Part shown: in pieces, positions 9,001-17,504 of the stretch
Numbering within the stretch: the first letter of the stretch is position 1
How the letters are laid out: each line of letters opens with the position of its first letter
Assembly: GCF_013140855.1 (NCBI RefSeq)
Contig: NZ_JABBPG010000007.1
Span: forward strand, 186,001-250,000
From: Pseudoalteromonas caenipelagi
GTDB lineage: Bacteria > Pseudomonadota > Gammaproteobacteria > Enterobacterales > Alteromonadaceae
DNA length: 64,000 nucleotides
Direction: 5' to 3'
Position numbers and translations under genes: made by a program
Notes under the pieces: model-generated
Databases searched by the model: none
Told to the model about the DNA's origin: nothing
Seen by the model: only the letters and a program-made list of their open reading frames with translations

Positions 9001-12000
9001 TGACGATAGCTTACTTAAAGAATATGTTGACGAACAAGTGCAGCAGCAGGTTGCTGTTGAGCAAGCAAAGCTCGCGCAAACTATTGCACACAAAGAACAA
9101 GAGCTTAAACAGTTGCAACTGGCTAACCAAGATTTAGAGCAACAGTTAGAGCAAAAATTACAAGAAGTTAAGTGGGCGGCGAATCAAGCTACACACTCAA
9201 ATCAAACATCTTCAAATTTAAATCAAAATCAGATCACAAGGGAATTGACCATGTCTCAAAACGACACAAATGCACAGTTCAGCGCCGTTGCTGGACAATT
9301 ACAAGCTCAACAGCAATTAAGCGACGTACATAGCCAGTTTCAGGCAAACCAACAGCAGTATTTAAACATGTTGACGTCGGTTATCAGTCATCAACAAAAT
9401 GCATTAAGTGAGTTTCGTAACCACGACAGCTTTAACCAGGTTCTAGGTCATATCGATCACACGCTCAATGTACTTGAGAAGAACCAGACACTTTATCATG
9501 TAAACCATGAACAGTACTTCCGTAGCCAGCAAGCGCTATTAGGCAGCGTTGAGTCTAGTGCTGCTGCGTCTGTGTCTGAAATTTCTAATCTTAATACTGC
9601 ACCGATTGCTCAAGCTGCCCCGGTTGCTCAAGCTGCCCCGGTTGCACAAGCTGCCCCGGTTGCACAAACTGCGCCAGTTGCACAAGCTGCGCCAGTTGCT
9701 CAAGCTGCACCGGTTGCTCAAGCTGCGCCAGCGGCTCCTGCTTCAGTAGTATCGGCACCTATTACCTCTGCGCCAGTTGCGCCTGCAACACCTGTAGCGC
9801 CTGCTCCGGTAGTTGAAACAGCTGCGCCAGAAGTGGCACCTGCGCCTGCAGCAGAAGCACCTGCACTTGAAGGTGGGGCAATAGATCTAGAGCAAAAATC
9901 ATACTTTGAGTCGTTGGATATCGATAAGATCTGTAGCCTATTAGTTGAAATCGTAAGTGATAAGACGGGTTACCCGACTGATATGATTGACCCAGATATG
10001 GACCTAGAGTCGGATCTTGGTATTGATTCTATCAAACGTATTGAAATCTTTGCTGCATTGTTTGAACGCTTGTGGGGTAAAGATTCAGGCGATGGTATGG
10101 ATGAAGATGACCTAGACGGTGACGTTAACTTTGACGCTCTGAACACCATCCGCCGCATCGCTGAATTTGCTCATAATTCAATTCAAGAAGTATTAAGTGC
10201 CATTGATGGTGGTGCGCTTGACGCAACATCAGAAGCTAAACCAGCTGTAAAACAACAAGCGAAAGAAGACGCTAAAGAAGAAGTATACGTTGCTGATGCT
10301 GACGTGAAAAAGAAAACTCAACAAATCGGATTCTTTGTGTCAACTGACACTCAGGAGGGTGCCGTAAAAAAGTCCCAGCTGCAGAGTAAATCTGCAGCGT
10401 CCCCCAGTTCAGTAGGCCGTTATGTTGCTAAATTAGAAGCGCTTGCAGCACCTGACCGTATTGCCGTTTTGCCACAGCAAAATCACCAATGGTTAGTGCT
10501 GGCAAATACCAAAAAAAGCGTGACGCTGTTTGAAGAAACTTTCAAACAACAGCAGCAGAATATGGTTAGCGTATTGGTTGGTAGTAAAAAGACCAACACG
10601 ATAAGTGACTTTTACTTAACACAGTGTACAGAAGATGCGGTGAAAGCATTGGTTGAGGATGTTGAGTCTAAGACCAAACGTAAGATTGCTGGTGTGTTAT
10701 ACGTCGCGGACCCAATTAAGCAAGAGTCGCTGGAGCTGTTATACGACCAAGCACAGGTATTTAGCTTAAAAGCACTCTTTATGTTGGCTAAAGTATTACA
10801 ACCTAAGTTGCAAGCTGAGTCTGCAAAAGTACCCGCTTACTTTTTCACTATTGGTCTAAATGATGGTCAATTTGGTACTAGTGCACAAGGCAAAAGTGGC
10901 ACCTTAAACAGTGCATTAAGTGGCTTAACCAAATCGTTGAACTACGAGTGGTCAAGCGTTTACTGTCGTCACCTTGATTTGCAGACAAGCTTGAGCAAAA
11001 AAGCGATGAACGAAGCATTTGCCAAAGAACTTGCTGACTCTGACCGTACTTTAAGTCACGTTGGTATTAGCAAAGAGCAACGTGCCGCGCTCGTACTTAA
11101 GCGTGATGACGTAACGCAACAAACAAGTACACCTGTGCTGAATGAGCAATCGGTGTTATTGGTCAGCGGTGGTGCCAAAGGTATTACAGCTGGGTGTGTG
11201 ATTGAGCTGGCTAAACGCTACCGTTGTGGCTTTGCGTTACTTGGACGCAGCGAACTAAAAGCACTACCGCAGTGGGCACAAGGTGCAAACGATGATGCCC
11301 AGCTGAAAAAGCAAGCGATAGCGTACTTGAAAGCACAGTCTGAGCCGATGACCCCTGCAAAAGTTGATGCGTTGATTCGCTCTACCAAAGGTACGCAAGA
11401 AATCCAAGATACCTTAGATGCATTAGCCAAGATAGGTGCGCCAGCACGTTACTACGCAGCTGATGTACAAAGCAAAAAAGCATTGGAACAAGTTGTTGAA
11501 AGTGCAGAAAAAGAGCTTGGTACAATTACCGGTGTAATTCATGGTGCGGGTAACCTTGCAGATAAGAAAATTGAACGTAAAACGTTAGAAGATTTTGCCT
11601 TAGTGTTCGATACCAAAATATTGGGATTACAGAACATTTTATCACTGGTGGATAAAAGCAAGTTAGAAACAGTGTTGCTGTTCTCATCTGTATCAGGGTT
11701 CTTTGGTAATGCAGGACAAACAGACTACTCAATGTCTAATGAGGTACTTTCACGTGCCGCGGATATGCTCAAACGTCAATACCCGAACTGCCTTGTTCGC
11801 TCTATAAATTGGGGCCCATGGGACGGTGGTATGGTCAATGATGTTCTGAAAAAAGCCTATGAAAGCCGCAACTTGGTACTGATTGATAAGCCAACAGGGT
11901 TTGCTGCGTGTGTCAGTGAATTGGATGCACCACAGCAAAGTGCGACACAGGTGATCATTGGTGGTCGTGCATATCATGCCGACAAAAAACCAATGTCAGT

Positions 12001-12880
12001 GCAATACAGTGAACCACAAAAAGTAACACGTACTTTGCTTGCTTCGGCAACGCCAGGTCTTACAGATCACCAGGTGGGCGGCAATATCGTGTTCCCAGCA
12101 ATGTTCTCTTTGCACTGGATGATAGAGCAGAGCCTTAACTTCTATCCAGGTTTCTCTTTAAGTGAAATCAATGACTTTGCCGTGCTAAAAGGCATCGTGT
12201 TTGATGGCAAGCAAAGTGATGACTTTGAGTGTGTGATCAAAGCCGATAAGCATCAAGGTAGCAAGCTGAACTTACACTTAGAAGTGACAGGGCTCAAAGA
12301 TGGTAAAGCTGTTAAGCACTATCAAGCCAGTATTGCGCTGGTTGCTAAGGCAGAAGCCAGCAAAGAACAGCTAGATGCTGCCAAATTGCAAGGCGAAAAG
12401 GTTCTACCATTCCCTGTTTATCATAACGGAGTACGTGGCTACCTATTCAGTGGCCCCTCACTGCAAGGTATTGATTATGTAATACAAAATGACGAAAAAG
12501 GCATGTTGGTCTGTTGTCAACTTACTAGTCAGCAAGTCGGTCATGGGCAATTCAATGACATTCGACAGTTTAATGGCTTTATCGCAGACATCTTTGTGCA
12601 AGTCCCTTATCTGTGGCTTCGTCATCACAAACAAACTGTGGGACTGCCGCTTGGCATACAACATATAGAAAAGCATCGCGATATTAATTTTGACGAGCGC
12701 TTTTATGTAGCTGTAGATGTGGTGTCTTGTAATAAGCAAACGCTGCTATCTGATATTTCGGTATACAACGAGCGCCGCGAGTTAGCGTACCGACTTTCAG
12801 GGGTCAAGTACACACAGTTAGCGTCGATTTCTGCTTCAGAAAACGCGTTGTTAAAAGGTGTGAGTGAACATGAAAGATAA
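6065..12880 (+). CDS. PfaA-like iterative synthase (KS-AT-ACP-KR-DH)
   Basis: 2271 residues from ATG 6065, chosen over an upstream in-frame ATG at 6020 because AAAAGGACGAG precedes it. Domains: KS ~28-488 (Cys234 in DAACGSS, His369 in EAHGTGT, His409 in IGHARCAAG); AT ~605-915 (GHSYGE with Ser705, AAFHSP with His811, malonyl type); Gln-rich coiled coil ~980-1040; second helical stretch ~1063-1175; Ala/Pro/Gln linker ~1181-1270; one ACP ~1280-1380 (LGIDSIKR, Ser1322); KR ~1420-1960 (GGAKGIT; Tyr1888 in TDYSMSNE); C-terminal DH-like hot-dog domain ~1995-2260 (His2002 in TDHQVGG, FSGPSLQG). EPA/DHA-type PfaA proteins carry several tandem ACPs; this one has one. With the aminotransferase next door it probably builds a reduced, aminated chain, as in zeamine-type clusters. 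Its 3' end overlaps the next gene. Confidence 0.93.
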   Translation: MVTKKSPTKAKVKAKPNTQSKPTSYEDEPIAIVGMASQFPDADNLYDFWSNICQKKDSMTSVDEKDNMTYWDKEAYYDPDPSKVDKTYMFKAGFIKPIAFDPIEFKIPPVLIESISTAQLFALHVAKKAIEDANLLKENSSLDRSKVGVILGGAGNGNTAFSLLARNQTPMVRSAMVSQGIPSSVVDSVVDKLNECYIGWNEDSFPGFLGNVACGRIASYFDFGGTSNMVDAACGSSHAAIKSAVNELRMGSCDAVLTGGVNLENSIFSFLCFSKTPALSKAGICRPFDEQADGMLLGDGVGLVVLKRLSDAVANGDRIYSVIKSVEASSDGKAKSVFAPRDQGQVFALERSYSRTTVSPEDIELVEAHGTGTASGDETELRSLGMVFGNYDLAPQSIAVGSIKSQIGHARCAAGAASLIKVSQALHHKVLPPTINVTKPNKFFADEKNPFYISAEARPWVKKDSKKPRCAATSGFGFGGTNYHIILEEFQDEHTDAYRQSILPEVVVLSASTPAQLQQVAEQALADWRSEEGAAKFREHLEQQKIAVPQGDARLTMVTSDASHAAGLLEKVLPLVTNQPDQAFEHPLGVFYRPTGLVENKKQVAALFPGQGSQYLNMARDMAIEYPEFRESLRVADLESRKKLGEKLSTAIYPVPVFTEEQEEALHNKLRRTEFTQPALGAVSAAYYKTLCNMGMEVTRFAGHSYGELTALWAAGAMSESQLYLASVERALSMTNALKGKDEKGVMYAVEADGEIVKSVLAEYKNLVVANFNSPKQTVFAGAEDEAQQAAQKLIAKQLRCQQLNVDAAFHSPYIAQAQSAFSEVLKFIPFTAPKHPVYANTTAKPYSDKSAQMRETLSSQLTSSVRFVELVEQMYADGIRVFVEVGPKGVLSNLVKNILGDKPFAVVPVNPSSSAPTVAQFYKAVAQMVSLGIELKHIDKYRLRQPLPAKQSVMTILLDGGNYATPKRRAVMEKLRDTDDSLLKEYVDEQVQQQVAVEQAKLAQTIAHKEQELKQLQLANQDLEQQLEQKLQEVKWAANQATHSNQTSSNLNQNQITRELTMSQNDTNAQFSAVAGQLQAQQQLSDVHSQFQANQQQYLNMLTSVISHQQNALSEFRNHDSFNQVLGHIDHTLNVLEKNQTLYHVNHEQYFRSQQALLGSVESSAAASVSEISNLNTAPIAQAAPVAQAAPVAQAAPVAQTAPVAQAAPVAQAAPVAQAAPAAPASVVSAPITSAPVAPATPVAPAPVVETAAPEVAPAPAAEAPALEGGAIDLEQKSYFESLDIDKICSLLVEIVSDKTGYPTDMIDPDMDLESDLGIDSIKRIEIFAALFERLWGKDSGDGMDEDDLDGDVNFDALNTIRRIAEFAHNSIQEVLSAIDGGALDATSEAKPAVKQQAKEDAKEEVYVADADVKKKTQQIGFFVSTDTQEGAVKKSQLQSKSAASPSSVGRYVAKLEALAAPDRIAVLPQQNHQWLVLANTKKSVTLFEETFKQQQQNMVSVLVGSKKTNTISDFYLTQCTEDAVKALVEDVESKTKRKIAGVLYVADPIKQESLELLYDQAQVFSLKALFMLAKVLQPKLQAESAKVPAYFFTIGLNDGQFGTSAQGKSGTLNSALSGLTKSLNYEWSSVYCRHLDLQTSLSKKAMNEAFAKELADSDRTLSHVGISKEQRAALVLKRDDVTQQTSTPVLNEQSVLLVSGGAKGITAGCVIELAKRYRCGFALLGRSELKALPQWAQGANDDAQLKKQAIAYLKAQSEPMTPAKVDALIRSTKGTQEIQDTLDALAKIGAPARYYAADVQSKKALEQVVESAEKELGTITGVIHGAGNLADKKIERKTLEDFALVFDTKILGLQNILSLVDKSKLETVLLFSSVSGFFGNAGQTDYSMSNEVLSRAADMLKRQYPNCLVRSINWGPWDGGMVNDVLKKAYESRNLVLIDKPTGFAACVSELDAPQQSATQVIIGGRAYHADKKPMSVQYSEPQKVTRTLLASATPGLTDHQVGGNIVFPAMFSLHWMIEQSLNFYPGFSLSEINDFAVLKGIVFDGKQSDDFECVIKADKHQGSKLNLHLEVTGLKDGKAVKHYQASIALVAKAEASKEQLDAAKLQGEKVLPFPVYHNGVRGYLFSGPSLQGIDYVIQNDEKGMLVCCQLTSQQVGHGQFNDIRQFNGFIADIFVQVPYLWLRHHKQTVGLPLGIQHIEKHRDINFDERFYVAVDVVSCNKQTLLSDISVYNERRELAYRLSGVKYTQLASISASENALLKGVSEHER
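9605..9730 (+). repeat. Seven 18-bp tandem repeats coding an Ala/Pro/Gln linker
   Basis: Seven in-frame units encode (V/I)AQ(A/T)AP at 9605, 9623, 9641, 9659, 9677, 9695 and 9713. They differ mainly at third positions. A less regular Ala/Pro/Val stretch continues to about 9870. The repeat forms the flexible arm before the single ACP. Confidence 0.9.
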
Positions 12881-15800
12881 AATAGCGATTGTCGGTTTGG
12901 GGTGTATCTTCCCCGAAGCCGACAACCCAGAGCAACTCTGGAAAGTCTTTGAACAGGGAACCGATGTAACGAGTGAGATCTCTGAGCTAGAGCTCGGGGT
13001 ATCTCCCGCTCTTTACAAGCACCCAGAAAAAGGCACGATTGATAAGATTGGCTACAGCAAAAATGGCTACGTCAGAAAATCGGACATTGAACTGAACGGT
13101 TTTCGCGTTGCAGAGCAAACATTGCAGCAGTTTGATAAAGTGTTCCAATGGACTTTGCATGCAGCAGCTGCGGCATTAAAAGATGCAGGGTGTAGCGAAG
13201 TTGAAGAACTGTTATCTCGTACTGGTCTGGTACTGGGTAACATCAATATGCCAACACATGCGGCCAAGCAGTTGGTTAGCCAAATGTATCATGAGATTTT
13301 GACACCGCATATCCAAACGCTCATTGGTCGTGAAGACTTTGCGTTTAGTAAATATTGGCAAGGTCATGACTGGTCATTTGATAATTTGCTGATTGGTAGT
13401 CACAACGCTGTGGTAACAGCCCAAGCGCTGGGCTTGCAGGGTCCAACTTATACCATTGATGGTGCATGCTCTTCGGGGATTTATTCCATCAGTCTCGCTT
13501 GTAAACACTTACAAGCGGGGGAGGCGGATATCATGCTTGCCGGTGCGACTTGTCAAGCCGACCATATCTATATCAACCATGGTTTCAACGTACTTAAGGC
13601 GTTTCCTGATAAAGGGGAAGAGTCTTTGCCGTTTGATAAGCGATCAGGTGGCTTGAAAGCGGGTGAAGGTGTTGGTGTATTAGCATTAAAACGTTATAGC
13701 GATGCAAAAGCCAGCGGCGACAAAATTTATGGTGTGATTGACGCCATCGGTCTGTCTAACGACGCTGGTGCTAAACATATGCTAGTACCAGATAGTAAGG
13801 GCCAACAATTAGCGTTATCGCGAGCTTACGAGCAAGCGAGTCGCTACCCTGACTATGTAGAGTGTCATGCCACAGGAACACCCGTTGGTGACAAAGTAGA
13901 GCTTAATTCTATCGCCAGTTTTTTTGGCGCTGATCGTTTACCAAAAATTGGTGCGAATAAGCAAAACTTTGGTCACGCACTCACAGCTTCCAGTATGGTC
14001 AGTATTTTCAAAGTTCTGCTATCTATGCAGCACGACAAAGTACCTGCTACACAAAAAGTAGAAGACTTTGTGGGAAGTGAATCAGGTATATTAACCATCA
14101 ACTCTGTCGTTCGCTCAGCCATAAAGTGGCCAGCTCAAGGCAAAGGCAAAGTTGCTGGGGTGAACGCTTTTGGTTTTGGTGGCGTTAACGGCCACTTAGT
14201 CATTTGCTCTGAAGATGCCATAAAGACAGTGACAGAGGCTGAGCCTGAAAAATCGCCTAGTAGTTTGGCGATTGTTGGCCTTAGTGCTTGTTTACCACAG
14301 GTTAAAGAACTTGTTGAACTAGATGCATTGATTGCCCAAGGGGCTGATAACTTTAGCGAGTTACCATTAAAGCGTTGGTCAGGAATTGAGCAGTGTAAGT
14401 CATTGTTAGAAAAGTACAATCTAAATGAGCTTCCGACCGGAGCGTTTTTAGATAACTTTATTTTTGACTGCCAGCGTTACAAAATCCCACCCAATGTAGC
14501 AGGCTTACACTTGCTTTCTCACTTGTCGCTGATGCCGCTTGCAGAAGCTGCATTTTTAGACGCAGGTTATGAGCGTGATGGCCAAGTGCGCAACATTGCG
14601 GTAATCGTTGCAGGTGATGATGATGTTAACAGCTTGCGCTATCAAGCTAGAACAGAAATGGCTTGGCAACTAAAAGATAGTCTAGCCAAAGCAAGCATTG
14701 AACTGACAGATGAGGAGTTAAAACGCTTAGAGACGATTACAAAAGATGCGTTATTTCCAGAGCCGACTGTCGAAGGTGTGACGGGCGGAATTGGTAATAT
14801 TGTATCTAGTCGTATCTCAGCGTTGTTAAAACTCAATGGTCCTGCATTTACCTTGCAGTCTCATGAAAACTCAATTGCTAAAGCCATAGATGTTGCACGC
14901 CTGCTGCTTGATGCCGGACAGGTTGATGCTGTCATTGTTGGTGGGGGGAGCTTTGGTGGTAGTGCTGAAGGTGTGATGTTTGCTCACCAACGCTCGCCAA
15001 TTAATGCCTCGCAGCCAGGTATGCCATTACTAGAAAGTAAAGGGTGGAAACTGGGTGAAGGTGGCGGTGTTGTGGTGCTCAAACCAAGCGATACGGTAAC
15101 GGATAAAGACCGTGTTTATGCAACGATAGAAGCTTTAAGCTTTACGCAATCGGTTGATAATGGCACGACTTTTGTTCCAGATGCTACATGCATCGCGCAA
15201 GCGGCCAGCATGGCACTGGAAAAAGCAGGGGTTGATGTTGAGCAGGTTGAGCTGTTAGAAGTGCATGCCAGTGGTATTGATGCTGAAGATGAAGCTGAAA
15301 AACAAGGATTGTTATCGGTTTATGGGGACGCGAGCAAACCTGTAACTGTCTCTAACATCAAACAGCATGTTGGTCATTTACATGGTGCATCTTATATCAC
15401 CAGTTTGATTGGCACAGCACTTAATTTGTATCGCAGACGCTTGCCTGCAGTGCCACATCTGTCACAACAACAGTCTATATCATCACAGCAGCAGGGTTTA
15501 GTGCTACGCCATGAGCAGCAACAGACTGATGCGCTGCGTTATGCCGCTATCAGCGGTATGGGCTTAGACAGAACCTATAGCCATATGATTTTAAAAGCGG
15601 CTGATAAGTATGAAGATAAAGGCTTCACTAGCCTATTTGCTAACTTATCCGGTGAAAAGCCAAAAGGGCTATTTAAGACAATTTGGGTGGCCGGAGAAAA
15701 CACCGTTGCCGAGACTTTAGTTAATGACAGCACGATGGCCCAGTTTGCTCCATGTCGCGCACGTTTTGCACCGCTAGAAGTCAACGTAACTGAAGCGCCG

Positions 15801-17504
15801 CAACACGATGTTCAGCACGGTGTTGTTGAACAAGCCTCTGCCGCGCCAACAGCATCGGTTACGCAAAATGATGTTCAATTAACTGAGCCAGTTGTTGAAG
15901 CTGTTCAGGAGCCAACTCAAGAGAGTACTCAAGAGGATGCTCTGGAATCTATTCAGGCGCACAACGTTGCAGGTCCCACTTCATTACCTAGCACGGTGCA
16001 GCACAAGGTGATGTCTCAACTAGCTCAAAATGCCAAAACACATAGTGCTTTTTTACAAGCAATGCGAGCAAGTTATGCGGCAACAGCCACATTGCTGGCC
16101 TCTGAGCTTGATGAGCAGCAGCTGCAAAATAGCGCAGCAGAACACTCAGCAGTGCCTGATGCTGTACTTTCAGCAAGCAGTGCAAGCCGAGCGAAAGCGG
16201 TATTACTTGACCCGCGCTATGGACGTTTAGCGCCAGAAGTGAAAAACATCCCTGTATCGCCGCGTTCAGCAGCTGCAATGTTTAATGAGCAACAACTGCA
16301 CGAGATCACAGATGGCTTAATTGCTAATGTTTTGGGGCCTGATTATGCAGCTGCGGATCAATATTCTGTACGTACGCGTATGCCGTCATGGCCATATATG
16401 TTTGTATCTCGCATTTTGTCATGTACAGCAGAGCGTGGTCAGTTAAAACCGTGTGAAGTGCATTGGGAATACGACATCTCGCCAGATGACTGGTATGTGG
16501 TAAAAGGGCAGGTGCCATCGTTTGTATCGTTGGAATCGTCTCACGCAATGATAGTGGCATTTACGCTGATTGGTTGTGACGAAATGTTCCAAGGACAACA
16601 TTCTTATCGTGCTGTGAACAGTGAAACCACCGTATATGGAGAGTTCCCTAAACCGGGCGAAATACTCCGTGGTGTGGTACGTATCACCTCATTTAAGAAG
16701 ATGGGCAACAACGTACTGATTGATTATGAGTACGATTGTTTTGCTAAAGCGGCTAATGGTGCTGAGCGTCATTGCTTTACCTTAGTTGCAGCATCAGGTT
16801 TCTTCTATCGTGAAGACTTGCTCAAGCAAAGCGGTAAGAGCATGAACAACAAAGGGGTGTTCTTTACTGCGAAACCTCAGCAAAACCCCATTGATGTCAC
16901 CAAATTGAGTCAACTGCAAAGCTTTGATAGTACGCAAATCGCGGCATTAAACTCGGGCCTACTGTCACAGTGTTTTGGAGACGGGTATGTTGATAACAAA
17001 GCGGTTGCACTGTACGGACCATGTCATCGCATGCTCGATAGGGTGTCTCAGTTTGAACCTCGTGGTGGCGCATGGCAGCTAGGGCAAATGCTCGGGGAAG
17101 TAGATATCTCGACCGAACATTGGGTATTTAATGCGCACTTTAAAAATGACCCTTGTGTGCCTGGGACCTTTACCGTTGAAGGATGTCAGCAGCTGTTCTC
17201 TTTCTATATGTACTACTTGAAGTTACCTCAACTACCAGGGGTCAAGTTAGTGACTAAATCTGGACATAGTTCATCGGCTAAATTCCGTGGCGAAGTGAAG
17301 TTCCAAAACGAAACCCTGTTCTATCGTATGACAATCAAAGACATCAGTGTAACTGAGTTAGCTGCGCATCAAGCTCGCTTGGAGATCACAGCGGTCATTG
17401 AGGTGCTATATGAGGATCGCGTGATTGGCTTATGTGACGACATGTATGTGTGTTACGAGGGTGATCTGCAGTCGATATTAACAATGAGAGCGCAAACGGT
17501 ATGA
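12870..17504 (+). CDS. PfaC-like protein (KS-CLF-DH-DH)
   Basis: 1544 residues from ATG 12870; a GTG at 12864 is also in frame. The start lies inside the last codons of the PfaA-like gene (11-base overlap), so translation is coupled. Domains: KS 1-440 (Cys200 in GACSSG, His333 in CHATGTP, His369 in NFGHALTASS); chain-length-factor-like KS ~465-905, in which the catalytic Cys motif is replaced (LQSHENSIAKAI); Glu/Gln-rich linker ~975-1035; two FabA-like dehydratase domains at ~1130-1310 (RMPSWPYMFVSRI) and ~1345-1530 (His1423 in HFKNDPCVPG). This is the PfaC layout, with somewhat divergent DH motifs. It would supply chain extension and dehydration for the same chain as the PfaA-like protein. 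The CLF may set chain length. Confidence 0.92.
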   Translation: MKDKIAIVGLGCIFPEADNPEQLWKVFEQGTDVTSEISELELGVSPALYKHPEKGTIDKIGYSKNGYVRKSDIELNGFRVAEQTLQQFDKVFQWTLHAAAAALKDAGCSEVEELLSRTGLVLGNINMPTHAAKQLVSQMYHEILTPHIQTLIGREDFAFSKYWQGHDWSFDNLLIGSHNAVVTAQALGLQGPTYTIDGACSSGIYSISLACKHLQAGEADIMLAGATCQADHIYINHGFNVLKAFPDKGEESLPFDKRSGGLKAGEGVGVLALKRYSDAKASGDKIYGVIDAIGLSNDAGAKHMLVPDSKGQQLALSRAYEQASRYPDYVECHATGTPVGDKVELNSIASFFGADRLPKIGANKQNFGHALTASSMVSIFKVLLSMQHDKVPATQKVEDFVGSESGILTINSVVRSAIKWPAQGKGKVAGVNAFGFGGVNGHLVICSEDAIKTVTEAEPEKSPSSLAIVGLSACLPQVKELVELDALIAQGADNFSELPLKRWSGIEQCKSLLEKYNLNELPTGAFLDNFIFDCQRYKIPPNVAGLHLLSHLSLMPLAEAAFLDAGYERDGQVRNIAVIVAGDDDVNSLRYQARTEMAWQLKDSLAKASIELTDEELKRLETITKDALFPEPTVEGVTGGIGNIVSSRISALLKLNGPAFTLQSHENSIAKAIDVARLLLDAGQVDAVIVGGGSFGGSAEGVMFAHQRSPINASQPGMPLLESKGWKLGEGGGVVVLKPSDTVTDKDRVYATIEALSFTQSVDNGTTFVPDATCIAQAASMALEKAGVDVEQVELLEVHASGIDAEDEAEKQGLLSVYGDASKPVTVSNIKQHVGHLHGASYITSLIGTALNLYRRRLPAVPHLSQQQSISSQQQGLVLRHEQQQTDALRYAAISGMGLDRTYSHMILKAADKYEDKGFTSLFANLSGEKPKGLFKTIWVAGENTVAETLVNDSTMAQFAPCRARFAPLEVNVTEAPQHDVQHGVVEQASAAPTASVTQNDVQLTEPVVEAVQEPTQESTQEDALESIQAHNVAGPTSLPSTVQHKVMSQLAQNAKTHSAFLQAMRASYAATATLLASELDEQQLQNSAAEHSAVPDAVLSASSASRAKAVLLDPRYGRLAPEVKNIPVSPRSAAAMFNEQQLHEITDGLIANVLGPDYAAADQYSVRTRMPSWPYMFVSRILSCTAERGQLKPCEVHWEYDISPDDWYVVKGQVPSFVSLESSHAMIVAFTLIGCDEMFQGQHSYRAVNSETTVYGEFPKPGEILRGVVRITSFKKMGNNVLIDYEYDCFAKAANGAERHCFTLVAASGFFYREDLLKQSGKSMNNKGVFFTAKPQQNPIDVTKLSQLQSFDSTQIAALNSGLLSQCFGDGYVDNKAVALYGPCHRMLDRVSQFEPRGGAWQLGQMLGEVDISTEHWVFNAHFKNDPCVPGTFTVEGCQQLFSFYMYYLKLPQLPGVKLVTKSGHSSSAKFRGEVKFQNETLFYRMTIKDISVTELAAHQARLEITAVIEVLYEDRVIGLCDDMYVCYEGDLQSILTMRAQTV

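Noticed and set aside
9539..9749. Open frames on both strands across the Ala/Pro/Gln repeat
   Set aside because: Produced by the 18-bp repeat read in other frames; no ribosome sites and low-complexity products.
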